From assembly GCA_014871385.1 (NCBI GenBank), contig CM026430.1:3947040-4011039 (forward strand): DNA of 64,000 nt, read 5' to 3'. The translations under genes were made by a program, and so were the position numbers. Of this stretch, positions 38,263-48,344 are shown one piece after another. The notes below the pieces were generated by a model. It saw nothing but the letters and a program-made list of their open reading frames with translations. It was not told the DNA's origin and did not search any database. Within the stretch, counting starts at the first letter, position 1; each line of letters opens with the position of its first letter. The stretch is from Ceratodon purpureus (lineage: Eukaryota > Streptophyta > Bryopsida > Pseudoditrichales > Ditrichaceae).

Positions 38263-39830
38263 CTAAATATGTTTGCGATAACAACACTCTGGGATCTGGA
38301 AATTGTAGGGAGGGGCTGTTAGAGTAGCGTGGACCAACTGCAAGGTGGAGCGGTTCTTGGGATCCGGATTTGTGAGCTCCTTCAACGCCACCGCAAATCT
38401 AGCCTTCCTTGCTCCATCCTTGAAAAGGTCGAAGTCGTCCTCGTCCTTCCAAATCATATTTGCTACCACTCCAACCGAGTACGCATCGGCAGCCTGCGTA
38501 TATAGATGCCTCCTCCTTAGAGTTTCATATGAGGTCTCCAAATTTGGCTTACCATAAGTGTACCACAACTCCGGAGCGACAAAAGTACCACGTTCCTTGA
38601 AGGCAGCCGTACGCGCCTCAGCAGTTGGATAACCGTACCTTGAAGGAGTTGTTTCACACACCCGACTTGCAAGGCCCCAATCGCATACTCCAATGTAAAC
38701 TTCGCTCACTTTATCCTCTGGGAAGTGAAGCAAGACGTCTCCCGGGGAGATGTCATTCTGCTGCAAATACCCCTTATGGACCCGGTCCATAATACAGATC
38801 AGTGCCCAAGCTAGCTTGACCCTATGGGTGCGGAAGGCCTTAACACGGTCACGTGTTTCCATGGGCATATCGGTCTACTTGTGGATGTTACGGTTCTGAG
38901 TACCTCACCGATATTTGAATTGAACTTGTTCAGAAAATTCTGCAGGCAATCCCCATTCCACCAAAGCGTATAGGCTTCCATCGTCCAGTCATTGACCGCA
39001 AAAAACTTAATAACGCCGGGATGGTCAATCCTGCAAACCATGGCTTCTATTGATGTCTCGTACCGCTTCTGGGTCTCGTCAGGAGCCTTGGACATCTTCC
39101 CCGCAAAGACACAAGTCTCAGGTATGGTTTGCATGCCAACAATACGTAATTTTTGGACTTTACCATAACCGCCTTCCTTTGTGCCTGACAGCGGAACCAA
39201 CTTGACCCTTCTTGGAACTCCAACCACTGCTCCCCACAAGTACTTCTCCATTGCGCTTTTCAGTCCAGCTTCAAGCCATGGCCTCACCCTCGTCCTATTA
39301 CTCGAGAATCTCGCGCACAAATCCTGGACATATTTGAGCTTCTCTATCTCCTCCTTCTGCGCCCGCGAGTAGCCCTCCTTCGGCTTCTTGTTGACACACT
39401 CAAAGACATGCACAATGTTCGTAGTGTTTGTTGTTATTTGATGCTCCATCCACTTAGGGAAATGAAAGTAATGAATACAATCATTATATCTCTCGGAATT
39501 GTCCAGCTTCTTCCACAAATACTCTTCCAACTGGGTCTTCAAGTCCTTAATTCCGGTCTCCCCCTTCTCAACATATGTACGGGTAATCATCTCCCGTTTC
39601 CGACATCCGTACCACTCCAATGCTAGCTCTCTAACGAAATCCTGGTACCGAGGAGGTGGGTAGTCCGGGTCCCTCTCACTCGCCGACTTCCGGTTCTTCT
39701 TTCCCGATGAGCTCGATGACGGGTTTGAACCTGTATGAGATGGTGCTGTGGAGGTTGCCACCACGTCATCTACAGGAGCATCAAGATCTACGTAGGCGGG
39801 GCGTTTCCCGGATCCACGAGAGACCGACAT
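38263..39830 (-). pseudogene. Divergent protein kinase gene (hAT cargo), frameshifted
   Basis: Two overlapping minus-strand frames form one kinase of about 520 residues if a single base is missing near 38863-38865 (a CCC run on the coding strand). The start at 39830 (MSVSRGSGKRP) is preferred over the upstream 39941 ATG because of the TATA box and leader. An N-terminal region of about 200 residues of unknown type is followed by the kinase domain: Gly-rich loop GGYGKV (220-225), Lys in VFAGK (about 245), Glu in SIEAMV (about 262) and DHPGVIKFFAV; after the shift come QNDISPGDVLL replacing HRDxxxxN, CDWG replacing DFG, and VAPE. The catalytic Asp and Lys equivalents remain, but His-Arg and the usual Asn are lost, so activity is uncertain. 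Flanking motif arrays and the shared promoter layout mark it as an element gene. An unrecognised intron or assembly error could also explain the shift. Confidence 0.8.
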
Positions 39831-40007
39831 AGTTGGAATAATGAACTGGACACACAATAAAAAAAAAACAAAAGATCCCCCCCCCCACCCAATCTGGTTG
39901 CTCCCACTTCCTGCGGTTCCAAGCAGAGCACGTGGAGTCACGAGCTAGGCCAAGGAGCCACCTGGAAGAGGAGACTTTGAAAAGTAGAAAATAAGGGTTA
40001 AGGGGCG

Positions 40008-40016
40008 CCTTTTATG
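40008..40016 (-). promoter_or_regulatory. TATA box of kinase gene
   Basis: CATAAAAGG on the minus strand, about 180 bases upstream of the kinase ATG and directly downstream of motif array 2. The layout matches the three other minus-strand genes of the element. Confidence 0.65.
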
Positions 40017-40020
40017 CTCC

Positions 40021-40370
40021 CCTCGGCTGATCGCGCCCGTAAGCGCGTACACGCGCGCGCACAGGGCCTCCACACGCGCCCGTCCGCACCCGCCCGTCCA
40101 CCGCGTTCGCACGGGGGACTGCCCGCGCCAGTGCCCGCGTGTGCGCGCCCGTGCCCACGTGCGCGCCCGTCAGCCCACATCGGGCGCGCCCGACGCCGCA
40201 GGCGCCCGTGCCCGCATGCTCGCGCCTGTAACCCTGTGCACGCCGGTTATCTGTACGCGCGAGCACGCTTCACGCGCCCGTGACCGTGCACGCGCCCGTC
40301 CCCGCGCACGCGTCCGACTCCGTGCACTCGCCCGCCTTCTTGTACGCGCCCGTCCCCGTGCACGTGCCCG
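40021..40370 (-). promoter_or_regulatory. GGGCGCG motif array 2 (kinase promoter)
   Basis: Many minus-strand GGGCGCG-type motifs (written CGCGCCC on the plus strand) immediately upstream of the kinase TATA box. Confidence 0.75.
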
Positions 40371-40711
40371 GATATGCAGCGTTACATACACTGTACAGGT
40401 TTGGTTACGGTATACTCGTATATTGAACAGAATACAAAAAAAAATCACTACGAAATTACTCAATGGAGATATATTAACCGCATTTAGCGCTCAAAAAATA
40501 ATACAGAGCACAACCATACAATTCCTTCGATTGTGAGATAATGAACTAGGTTGACTCTAAGTAACAGTATAAGTCTACGTAATAAGAAGGTGCTACTAAG
40601 AAAAAAAAAAAAAAACATTAAGAATAACATAGTATTTTTTTTGGGTTTTTAGCCGGTAGATTTTATGGTTAGATTTACTGCTACTTCATGCGCTAAAAAG
40701 GTGACCACAGT
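40371..40711. other. Spacer between kinase promoter and transposase tail
   Basis: AT-rich, with an A14 run near 40601-40614. No feature recognised. It probably holds the transposase 3' end. Confidence 0.4.
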
Positions 40712-41158
40712 CTAGACTCTCCTTGCTTTGCGGGGCTTCTTCTTGCGTGAAGATTGTCTTTTCCGAGCCACAGTGGGCCCCAATTCGTGCCGGATTATCA
40801 CATCTTCATCATCTGGCGCCTCATCGCAATCTGGGTCTTCCTCCTCTGAGTGCTCGTTGTCACCTTCATCCTCAGGAGCTCCGACCACTGGAGCTTGTAC
40901 CTCTCCTTCCACCTCCGATGTAATATTGCGCACTTGCATGGAAACTTCACCCGTATCGCCATCTCTGGCACTTACTAGGCGCTTCATAGGCCTCTCCTTT
41001 CCGGAATTACCGATGGCTGTGATGCCATCCTCACTGATTATGCGTGTGCAAACAACCCCAGTTCCAGAAGATGGCCCCCCTTCAGTGTACCCTGTATAGA
41101 ATGGAAGGGGATCAGGTCCGGTTCTTTTGCTTGACTTTCGTGTTCCTCCACGGGGTTC
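40712..41158 (-). pseudogene. In-frame C-terminal extension of the transposase after a stop
   Basis: The frame continues without another stop for about 148 codons after the TAA at 41159-41161. The translated tail is rich in acidic residues (DNEHSEEEDPDCDEAPDDED) and ends in a basic nuclear-localisation-like cluster, RKKKPRKARR. This composition looks like a genuine protein end, so the ancestral transposase was probably about 1,148 residues. Confidence 0.5.
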
Positions 41159-44158
41159 TTATGATGGTGGTTTCCTAACAACCTTGTCTGTGGACTTCTT
41201 CGCACCACGTTGGGCCACATTCTGTACGGCGTCGTCTATAGCTGGCGCCACGGGGACTAGCTTGGCGGTGGAGGCACCACGCCGACTACCACCAGCTCGA
41301 TTGAGTGGAGGCCTCGCCGCTGCAGATGATCTAAGGAGTCGAGCTATTTTTGCGCCCATTGAACTTGTGGGCCTCCGAGCCAGGCCTCCATCCACGATTG
41401 TATATGGTTCGATACCCCCCATACCAGTGGATTGCGATGGAGGCACAGTCCGTGCGGGGATCGCGTGAACGGTCCTTCTCTCGTGAGCAGGAGGAATCTC
41501 TTGAAGCAAGCTTGAGTCTCCTTGTGCCGGAACGGTTCCCCAGTTGCCCTCCCCACTAACGAGGCCGGTCCAATGAGGTCCATCTGCAGCCCGTCCATGA
41601 CTTCCATCACCCCCTTCGTCATTGTCCTCGTCATCATCGCCAGCATGGATATCGTTGCCAAGATGGTCCTCGCTGGATGAATCATCTGCAACCCCGTCAT
41701 TGTTCTTGGGATTGATTTGGACTGGAATAGCATCTCCTTTGTCACGTGCGTCTCTTCCTTCTGCATTAGCCGCTTCATCAAATACTGGGAGTGTGGGTAA
41801 TTCGTCTCCATAGATGTTCATGTCCGGGTTTCCCTGGTTATATTCTGGTTCATTGTTGAAGTCGTACGCATCACCGTTATCATCGTGGTTGTTGCGGTCA
41901 CGAGGATTGTTGCGGTTAGCGTCACCGCGCTCGTTGCCATTACCGTCGTTCTGCCCATTCGTGTTAACGTCGACGTTATCATGTCCCCAAACATCATCAT
42001 CCCCACTGCCTGCGTGGTCAACTGGTATGTAATGATCGTCGTCATCTCCGTCCTCTTCGCTTGGATCTCTCTCCGGATCTGACTCCTCTGACCATGCATT
42101 GTTCTCGTACCATCTGAGGGGGTTGGGCTTTGGGCGTTCGCGGAGGAGTCTGCTATTCGTATAAATGTACACCAAGGCCTCAGACTTCTCCAACCCCAGG
42201 CGGTTGCGTACCTTGTTGTGGACAAACGAATACATGCTCCAATTCCGTTCACACGATGAGGCGGAGCAGACCTGAGATAAAATGCGCTTCGCAATGATTG
42301 CCAAGGGCCCCCCTCCAATCCTCTGCCACCATTGATGGGGTTCCAGATTCAAACCTTTGATATCGATGGTCACTTCGGGGCTGTAAGGGCCACGTCCCTC
42401 GTCGAACTCGATCATCTCTTTCATAAGAACGGCAAATGGAATTCCCATTTGGCCACCCACGTGACGAAACACCCGATTGAGAGCCGCCTTCGCTTCTCCT
42501 ATGGCTTGTAAGCCCTTATGCGTTCTAACCCAAGGGTTCAAGAGCGCCGCGGCATAATGAAGATTGGTGAGCATCATGTCCCATCTACGGTCGAACCGCA
42601 TCTCCATCCTTGTTGCCATGACCGGTGGGAAAAAGCAAGGGGATCCTCGGAGACTGTACACGTGATCCTTTAGGTTGCTCATTGTAATCCATGCCTTGCC
42701 CATTGCCGGCTGGTTTCCATCGAAGGTTCTGAGAGCTACCAGGGCTGGTTTCACTAGGTGCGTGAAGTTGTCACACTGATGCCAAAACCCATCATCACGA
42801 ATTGTTTGACGCACTACGCTTGCGCGTGCATGATTACGCACCCCCTCGGTTTGGTTGAATAAACCGTCGACATAATCGAACCACTCCGCTGCCATGACCA
42901 CTTGCTCCAAAGCAAATTTAACCTCCATAAGGCGCTCTATCATCAGATAGTTACAAGCGAATCTGGTTTCAGCGGGAACCACCAAGGACAACTTCGGTTC
43001 AAATTTGCGGAAAAGGGCCATGGGAACATGATGTCTCCGAATATAATGACACACGTGTTTAGCCTTGGCGACCAAATCCTTCACAAAGACTTCCTTGCCC
43101 CAGTCCTCCATAAGAAGATCTAGAATATGGGCACAACAGCCCTGCTTGTACATGTGAGGAAACTCCTCTAGGATATTATCCATGGCGCCAAGCATGTTGG
43201 CTGCATTGTCCGTGCAAATCTGGACAACATTCTGAGGGCCAATTTCTCGAATATATTTCTTCATCTCCCCGGCAATATATCCCATTGACTTCTTCTCGCC
43301 AGTCGTATCAACAGACCCAAGAAATACATCGCCTGCCGGACATACTAGCATGACATTCATCAACGGTCGGCGATTCACATTATCCCAACCATCGGAGCAT
43401 ATGGTAGCCCCGTATAACTCGGTCGAGGTTTTCGTACGTTCATCAATCTTTGCCTTGATCAACTTCTTTTTTTCCTTGATGTGCGTTGTTCGCATCGCGT
43501 CATAGGAAGGAGGACCGTAGTTAAATCCGGCAGCCGCGGTTGTGCTCACCGCCTTAATAAATGCTGGGTGCTTGGCCACGTTGAATGCGACGTTGGCTTC
43601 GTAAAAGAAGGATGACCACAACATGTCCAGCTCCTTTCGCTTGGCGATCTGGAGTGCTTCACTCATGTCCTGTTGCCGCAAGCTCCTAGTGGTATTCGAA
43701 CCGGCCCTACTAGGTGCAGCACTGGAGACATTTTGGTCCTCTTCGGTATCATTATACGAGGGTTCGGATCCACCGTACAGAGTGCCGTGTGTGGAAGCAC
43801 TAGAGCACGGACGTTGAACTAACGCGGGGTATGTTGGCCTTATACCATCCATCTCCTCCTGTGTCAAAGGGCCGGGAATCTTCCCACCGCAAAACTGAAA
43901 CTTCCTCTTCACTACGGTAGGTGCCTTTTGGCAAACCCTCGAGAGATTGGACTGGTCCCATCCATAATGCTGAAAGCACCTAGACTTCACGTACGAAAAC
44001 TTGGTCCTGCAATACACACATTGGGCTACCTTATGTGACAGTGACCCTTCCTGGAGCTTGACCGTAAACCATGGTGCCCACTCTCTCGTACCGAGTCTCG
44101 GAATGGCTCTAGCCGGAGCAACCACTTCAACCGGTTCAACCGCTTCAACCGGTTCCAT
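41159..44158 (-). CDS. hAT superfamily transposase (BED-like finger, DUF659, hATC)
   Basis: A 999-residue open frame. An N-terminal BED-type finger has Cys47, Cys50 and His64 (CVYC..CFQHYGWD). The RNase H-like core has the first catalytic Asp in CSDGWDN (Asp256), the second in CTDNAANM (Asp317) and the downstream CAHILDLLMEDW helix. The hATC dimerisation region near 600-670 includes WWQRIGG and the SSCERNWS signature with Glu637, followed by HNKVRNRL. The family recognises terminal repeats and cuts the element out through hairpinned flanks, leaving 8-bp duplications, exactly as seen at this element's ends. Residues 690-990 are an acidic, Asn/Asp-rich disordered tail. The frame stops at TAA but stays open beyond. 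The catalytic parts look intact, so activity is possible. The TATA box is at 44403-44410. The gene is on the same strand as the other large cargo genes. Confidence 0.95.
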   Translation of the reverse strand: MEPVEAVEPVEVVAPARAIPRLGTREWAPWFTVKLQEGSLSHKVAQCVYCRTKFSYVKSRCFQHYGWDQSNLSRVCQKAPTVVKRKFQFCGGKIPGPLTQEEMDGIRPTYPALVQRPCSSASTHGTLYGGSEPSYNDTEEDQNVSSAAPSRAGSNTTRSLRQQDMSEALQIAKRKELDMLWSSFFYEANVAFNVAKHPAFIKAVSTTAAAGFNYGPPSYDAMRTTHIKEKKKLIKAKIDERTKTSTELYGATICSDGWDNVNRRPLMNVMLVCPAGDVFLGSVDTTGEKKSMGYIAGEMKKYIREIGPQNVVQICTDNAANMLGAMDNILEEFPHMYKQGCCAHILDLLMEDWGKEVFVKDLVAKAKHVCHYIRRHHVPMALFRKFEPKLSLVVPAETRFACNYLMIERLMEVKFALEQVVMAAEWFDYVDGLFNQTEGVRNHARASVVRQTIRDDGFWHQCDNFTHLVKPALVALRTFDGNQPAMGKAWITMSNLKDHVYSLRGSPCFFPPVMATRMEMRFDRRWDMMLTNLHYAAALLNPWVRTHKGLQAIGEAKAALNRVFRHVGGQMGIPFAVLMKEMIEFDEGRGPYSPEVTIDIKGLNLEPHQWWQRIGGGPLAIIAKRILSQVCSASSCERNWSMYSFVHNKVRNRLGLEKSEALVYIYTNSRLLRERPKPNPLRWYENNAWSEESDPERDPSEEDGDDDDHYIPVDHAGSGDDDVWGHDNVDVNTNGQNDGNGNERGDANRNNPRDRNNHDDNGDAYDFNNEPEYNQGNPDMNIYGDELPTLPVFDEAANAEGRDARDKGDAIPVQINPKNNDGVADDSSSEDHLGNDIHAGDDDEDNDEGGDGSHGRAADGPHWTGLVSGEGNWGTVPAQGDSSLLQEIPPAHERRTVHAIPARTVPPSQSTGMGGIEPYTIVDGGLARRPTSSMGAKIARLLRSSAAARPPLNRAGGSRRGASTAKLVPVAPAIDDAVQNVAQRGAKKSTDKVVRKPPS

Positions 44159-44402
44159 AGTGAATGATTAGGGAAGTATCGGGACTAATAGGACCAGCAG
44201 TACCAAAAGATTATTATCTGATATAACTTAGTGTGTCTGAAATGTGCTTGACACATTGATTTATGGAGAGAAGAATTTTTACATTCCCCCCACCCAAACC
44301 AAGTGTCTCCCCAAGCTAACAGTTTCAAGCAAGGAGCCCTCAAGGAGACCCAGGACATGAAGCACGCAAGGAGGTAAGGTGGATGTCAAATCAAGGGGGC
44401 AG

Positions 44403-44410
44403 TTTATATA
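44403..44410 (-). promoter_or_regulatory. TATA box of transposase gene
   Basis: TATATAAA on the minus strand, within GGCAGTATATAAACTGCC, about 245 bases before the ATG and next to motif array 3. Confidence 0.7.
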
Positions 44411-44419
44411 CTGCCGCCC

Positions 44420-44670
44420 TCGACCGGGCGAGTACTGTCCGGACGGGCGCGATCCAACGAGCGCGCGCGCACCAGGAGATCGGGCGCGCTCCGACGCGAA
44501 CGGGCGGGCGCAGGTGGGCGCGCGCGGGGGTCCGGGGAAGACAGGCGGGGGCGGGCGCATGCGGGCGCGAGCGCTGGTTCGCGCAGCGGGCGAGCGCGGG
44601 CGGAGAACGGCGGGCGAACGCAGGCGTGGGCGCGCACGGGCGGTTGGGTGCGGGCGCGATCGAATGGGCG
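44420..44670 (-). promoter_or_regulatory. GGGCGCG motif array 3 (transposase promoter)
   Basis: Dense GGGCGCG(A/C)(G/T)C-type motifs, mostly oriented on the plus strand here, immediately upstream of the transposase TATA box. The high local GC contrasts with the AT-rich coding flanks. Confidence 0.75.
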
Positions 44671-45003
44671 AGATTGATATGGGCAGCTCAATTCACTGAG
44701 AAAAAATAACAATGAGAGGGAAAAATGAATAAAATTTAAAAAAGTTGAAGTGTGTGAACTACAAACACGTGAACATGTACATGAAATAAAAGGAATCCTA
44801 TTTAAGTGAAAAGATTGAGAAACATGAGAGTGCGGGAGGACTACCCACCCCATTCACACATGTCTAAGAACTGGAGCAGGTTCTCATCTCGCCCTTCATG
44901 TTTCTGCCCTCCCACTGGAAGGTAAGTCGTTTTAAGCTAACCTCAGGCAGTGTTAATTTAAAATATGGGATAAATTTTACTAGTTACTGCGTTAATCCAG
45001 TTG
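44671..45003. other. Spacer with possible plus-strand leader
   Basis: AT-rich. A strong donor CTGGAAG/GTAAGTCG lies near 44920 on the plus strand and could belong to a leader exon transcribed rightward from motif array 3. No protein frame is supported. Confidence 0.3.
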
Positions 45004-45240
45004 AAACCACGAGCGAGAGCGCACGCGGCGTAGTTGGGGACGGGCGCGAGCAGGCGCGCGCGAACGGGTGGGCGCGAGCAGGGCGCGCGCAGTTCGGCGA
45101 GCTCGCGACCGCGCGTGGAGAAAGCGGGCGCGCGTGTGCGCGCGCGCGTGGGCAGGTTCAATGGGTCGCCGCGGACGCGATCGCGCGGGCGCCTGCAGGC
45201 GCGGACGGACGGGCGCGATCCAACAGGCGCGCGCAATGAA
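45004..45240 (+). repeat. GGGCGCG motif array 4
   Basis: An array of GGGCGCGAGC and GGCGCGCGC motifs in about 235 bases. No minus-strand gene starts next to it. The nearest start is the small plus-strand frame at 45480. Confidence 0.8.
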
Positions 45241-45479
45241 GTTTAAAAGTCGTAAGTTCAAAAAAAATAAAAATAAAAAAAGGTAAGGGAGAGAATGGAC
45301 TACACTGAAATACCATACATCAGTATGGGAGATTGGAGTACCCAAAAGAAAATAAAATAAAATAAAATAAACGAAGTGGCATTCGAATTTATTAAATAAA
45401 CACATCTACCTTAGTTGCGAGGTTCAGCGAAGGGAATTTGTCTCTGCCGTACTATTTTCAACGAACGTCTTCTCCACCA

Positions 45480-45626
45480 ATGGCCATATCTTCTGCTACA
45501 TCTGAAACAATGGATATTAACGAATCATCAGCTGAACTCAAGCGCTTAGAGGATCTTCAGGTGACTCTGGGTCGACCCGAAGATTTACTAGCTTTAGTAT
45601 ATTATAAAAATGAACGGACGAAATGA
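45480..45626 (+). CDS. Short plus-strand frame, possible first exon
   Basis: 48 codons from ATG, starting MAISSATSETMDINESS, with a Glu/Leu-rich helical stretch. An internal CTTCAG/GTGACT could act as a splice donor. I recognise no family. It is the only plausible plus-strand frame inside the giant element and sits downstream of motif array 4, but the case is weak. Confidence 0.25.
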   Translation: MAISSATSETMDINESSAELKRLEDLQVTLGRPEDLLALVYYKNERTK

Positions 45627-46035
45627 GAGAAGGAATTAAATGAAAGCGTAGTATTCAAAGAAGGGGGAAAAAAAAAAAAAAAAAACAAATTAAAGAGTGT
45701 GGGAATATTAAACAAAAACAAGGGGATAGGATGGGAGAGTGGTGGAATCATAAAAATGAACGGACGAAATGAGAAAAGGAATTAAATAAAAGCGTAGTGT
45801 TCAAAGAAGGGGAAAATAAAATAAAAAACAAATTAAAGAGTGTGGGAATATTAAATAAAAACAAGGGGATAGGATGGGAGAGTGGTGGAATCATAAAAAT
45901 GAACGGACGAAATTAAAGAAGGAATTAAATAAAAGCGTAGTGTTCAAAGAAGGGGGAAAAAAAAATTAAAAAAATTAAAGAGTGTGGGAATATTAAATAA
46001 AAACAAAGGGATAGGATGGGAGAGTGGTGGAATTA
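45612..46035 (+). repeat. Three tandem copies of a unit of about 145 bp
   Basis: GAACGGACGAAAT starts at 45612, 45758 and 45901. Each unit contains GTTCAAAGAAGGGG, an A-rich run, AAAGAGTGTGGGAATATTAAA and GGGATAGGATGGGAGAGTGG. The differences are mainly in the A-run length. Confidence 0.93.
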
Positions 46036-46057
46036 TAAAATTTATTTGAGTGATGTT

Positions 46058-46665
46058 GTTGGAGTGCTCGCGCGCGTGCAAAACGGGCGCGAGCACAAAT
46101 GGGCGCGAGCGCGTGCGGGCGCGTGCAAATGGAACGAGGGAGTTCGGGGGGAGAAATTAGTTCCATGATATGGTTGCAGTGCTCGCGCGCGAGTATTGAC
46201 GGGCGCGAGCAGTCAGGCGCGTGCAAGATCGGGCGCGAGCGGAATGCGGGAGACATTGTGGGGAGAGAAAGAGTTTCAGAATTACGCGACCGTGCGTGCG
46301 CGGTTGGTTTGACGGGCGCGCTCAGGACGCGCGCGCGGGTACGGGCGCGTGCAAATGGAAAAGAGAGTTTGGGGAGAAAAATTAGTTCCTCAACAAGGTT
46401 GCAGTGCTCGCGCGCGTGCAATGTCGGGCGCGAGCAGTCGGGCGCGTGCGAAATCGGGCGCGAGCGGAACGACGGAGACACCGTCGGGTGTTCCACATTT
46501 CGGTATCCGTTCGCGCGCTGTTGGTGCGATGGGCGCGAGCAGTTCGCGCGCGCGCGTACGGGCGCAATCCTGGGTTTACTCTCGCTGGGGGCAGGTTTGC
46601 GGGCGCGCGGGTACGCACACTACGGGCACGCGCAAACGCACGCGTGCATGCGGGCGGGTTCAGAG
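46058..46665 (+). repeat. GGGCGCG motif array 5 within larger tandem units
   Basis: GGGCGCGAGC and GGGCGCGTGC motifs are embedded in a unit of about 225 bp containing GAAATTAGTTCC and GTTGCAGTGCTCGCGCGC (starting near 46174 and 46399, with a partial earlier copy at 46060). This is the largest array and lies 3' of the RING-type gene. Confidence 0.85.
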
Positions 46666-47075
46666 TTCAAATCCAAGTAACATAAAATTCAGTCCATAAG
46701 TTAAATACACTTACAATAACTTAAGTTCTCTTACCGTGACTTAAATCCACTGACCATATTAAACATTTTGGTGTGCAACAGAGATATTTATACACTTATC
46801 ATACGATGGAAGGAGATGAGACAACGGGCGGAATGAATAACATGATTGGCAATCAAAAAAAGGGAGGCCAATGTATTATGTAGGGAGAATAAAAGCGTCT
46901 TGAGAACCGCGACAATGATTTACAAAAGAAAATTATCATCCATTGTTTGAGTTTAACAAACATTAAACATGCGAATGTAATCCTAAACCTATCCAATTCC
47001 CTATGCCTTCTACATGTATTTATATTCCGATATCTTTTTACAAAACGTGGTCTTCACTCATGGATCTCCACGACG
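46666..47075. other. Spacer 3' of the RING-type gene
   Basis: AT-rich, with short direct repeats of the type ACTTA(A)..TCTTACCGTGACTTAAATCCACTGACC near 46705-46760. No gene. Confidence 0.4.
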
Positions 47076-48344
47076 TCACGTGCCCGGTGCAGAGGAACTT
47101 GATCCACCCTCATCGTGTCGAGCACGAGAGCTACCGGCTGCACTACTTTCTGCCCCATCGTTAGCGATGAGTTTCCGCTTTGCAGAACGGGTTCTCTTCG
47201 CTATGCCATCTCCTCCAAGCATTGCTTCCATGAAGTTGTTGTTGCGCATCCGACGGAGCACTGTTACAGTCTCCGGAGTATGTTGCGCACATAGGAAATC
47301 CACGGCTTGAGTCTTGAACAATATATCCCATTCAGATTCCGCGGTTTGTATCTCATTAGCGATCTGGAGATCCTCTTCAGTCATGTCATGCAACTCCTTG
47401 ATCTGATCCGCAACCAACTTCCCTTTGGAATTCCACTTAAATCCAAGAGGATGGGGGCCGTACTGGAATGTACGAGTTTGAATATCCCAGTGCCCATGTA
47501 GCACTTGGTAGAAGAAATTCCTCCTTCCCTCGAGTTCGTCCTCCGTCCCGCCCTTGATGAGTTCGTGGCAGATCCTTACAATCTCCGTAGGATCCTGGTC
47601 CCACCTCCACTGATCGCTCATTTGTTTAACATAGGACTGGTGCATTCCCATAAGCCAATTCCAAATCAAGTCCTCACCCCACTTGTCCGGAAAGTCAGGA
47701 GTATTTTCCTTATTTTGCTCCCAATGCGGTGGCATCCAATTCACTAGGCCGAATTGCTCATAAAAACGCTTGTGTAAGGGGGCCTTACATACTGCACACC
47801 GCCGACGTATCAAAGCATGGGAAATCAGGCATTGTGGATGATACATGCAGTGACAAGATCCCAATGACCAGGCCCCCTCTGGCCCAAATGGATTGTAACA
47901 AACGGGACACTTGGTTCCATCCAACACATACTTCTGTGGATTGGGCCAGAGCAATCTTGGCTGGGCAGTACTATTCTCAGGGATCTTCTCATTGGATCTA
48001 GCGGTCTTGTACTCCCACTCCAACTGCGTCCAATCTATTTGCTTACCAATCATCGGTATGTCGTCATGGAACATTTCATCTGGATCTGCCCACGAGGTAA
48101 GTCCGAAATCTCTCTTGGAGTTAAGCTGGAGGTAGTCGCGGTCAATCCTCTTGAACTCATCGTGCATCTGTCTGTGACGGTCGACGTTCATGATGCATAC
48201 AATCTTCCATTGGTAGTACTGTCTGCTCATCTGGATCAGATACTTTCTAAGCATCCCGTTGGTAGCTTGCAATTCGGAAACAGTGGGTACCGATGGCTGT
48301 TGAAATCCCAAAGAGTCCTCCGTCTCTTGAGAATCCACGAACAT
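47076..48344 (-). CDS. RING-type zinc-finger protein (C-terminal part of a larger cargo gene)
   Basis: 422 codons from the first ATG. A zinc-binding module has Cys146-x2-Cys149, Cys164-x-Cys166, His169-x2-Cys172 and Cys183-x2-Cys186 (CPVC..CHCMYHPQC..CAVC). This C4HC3-like arrangement resembles RING/RING-CH fingers of E3 ubiquitin ligases but with unusual spacing, so ligase activity is an inference. Downstream is a Trp-rich region (WEQNKENTPDF..WNWLMGMHQSYVKQM) and a basic tail KRTRSAKRK that could be a nuclear signal. The frame is open upstream to the C18 run, and one C fewer would join it to the coiled-coil frame at 48247-49647, making one protein of about 856 residues. I think that fused form is the real gene. 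Confidence 0.75.
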   Translation of the reverse strand: MFVDSQETEDSLGFQQPSVPTVSELQATNGMLRKYLIQMSRQYYQWKIVCIMNVDRHRQMHDEFKRIDRDYLQLNSKRDFGLTSWADPDEMFHDDIPMIGKQIDWTQLEWEYKTARSNEKIPENSTAQPRLLWPNPQKYVLDGTKCPVCYNPFGPEGAWSLGSCHCMYHPQCLISHALIRRRCAVCKAPLHKRFYEQFGLVNWMPPHWEQNKENTPDFPDKWGEDLIWNWLMGMHQSYVKQMSDQWRWDQDPTEIVRICHELIKGGTEDELEGRRNFFYQVLHGHWDIQTRTFQYGPHPLGFKWNSKGKLVADQIKELHDMTEEDLQIANEIQTAESEWDILFKTQAVDFLCAQHTPETVTVLRRMRNNNFMEAMLGGDGIAKRTRSAKRKLIANDGAESSAAGSSRARHDEGGSSSSAPGT

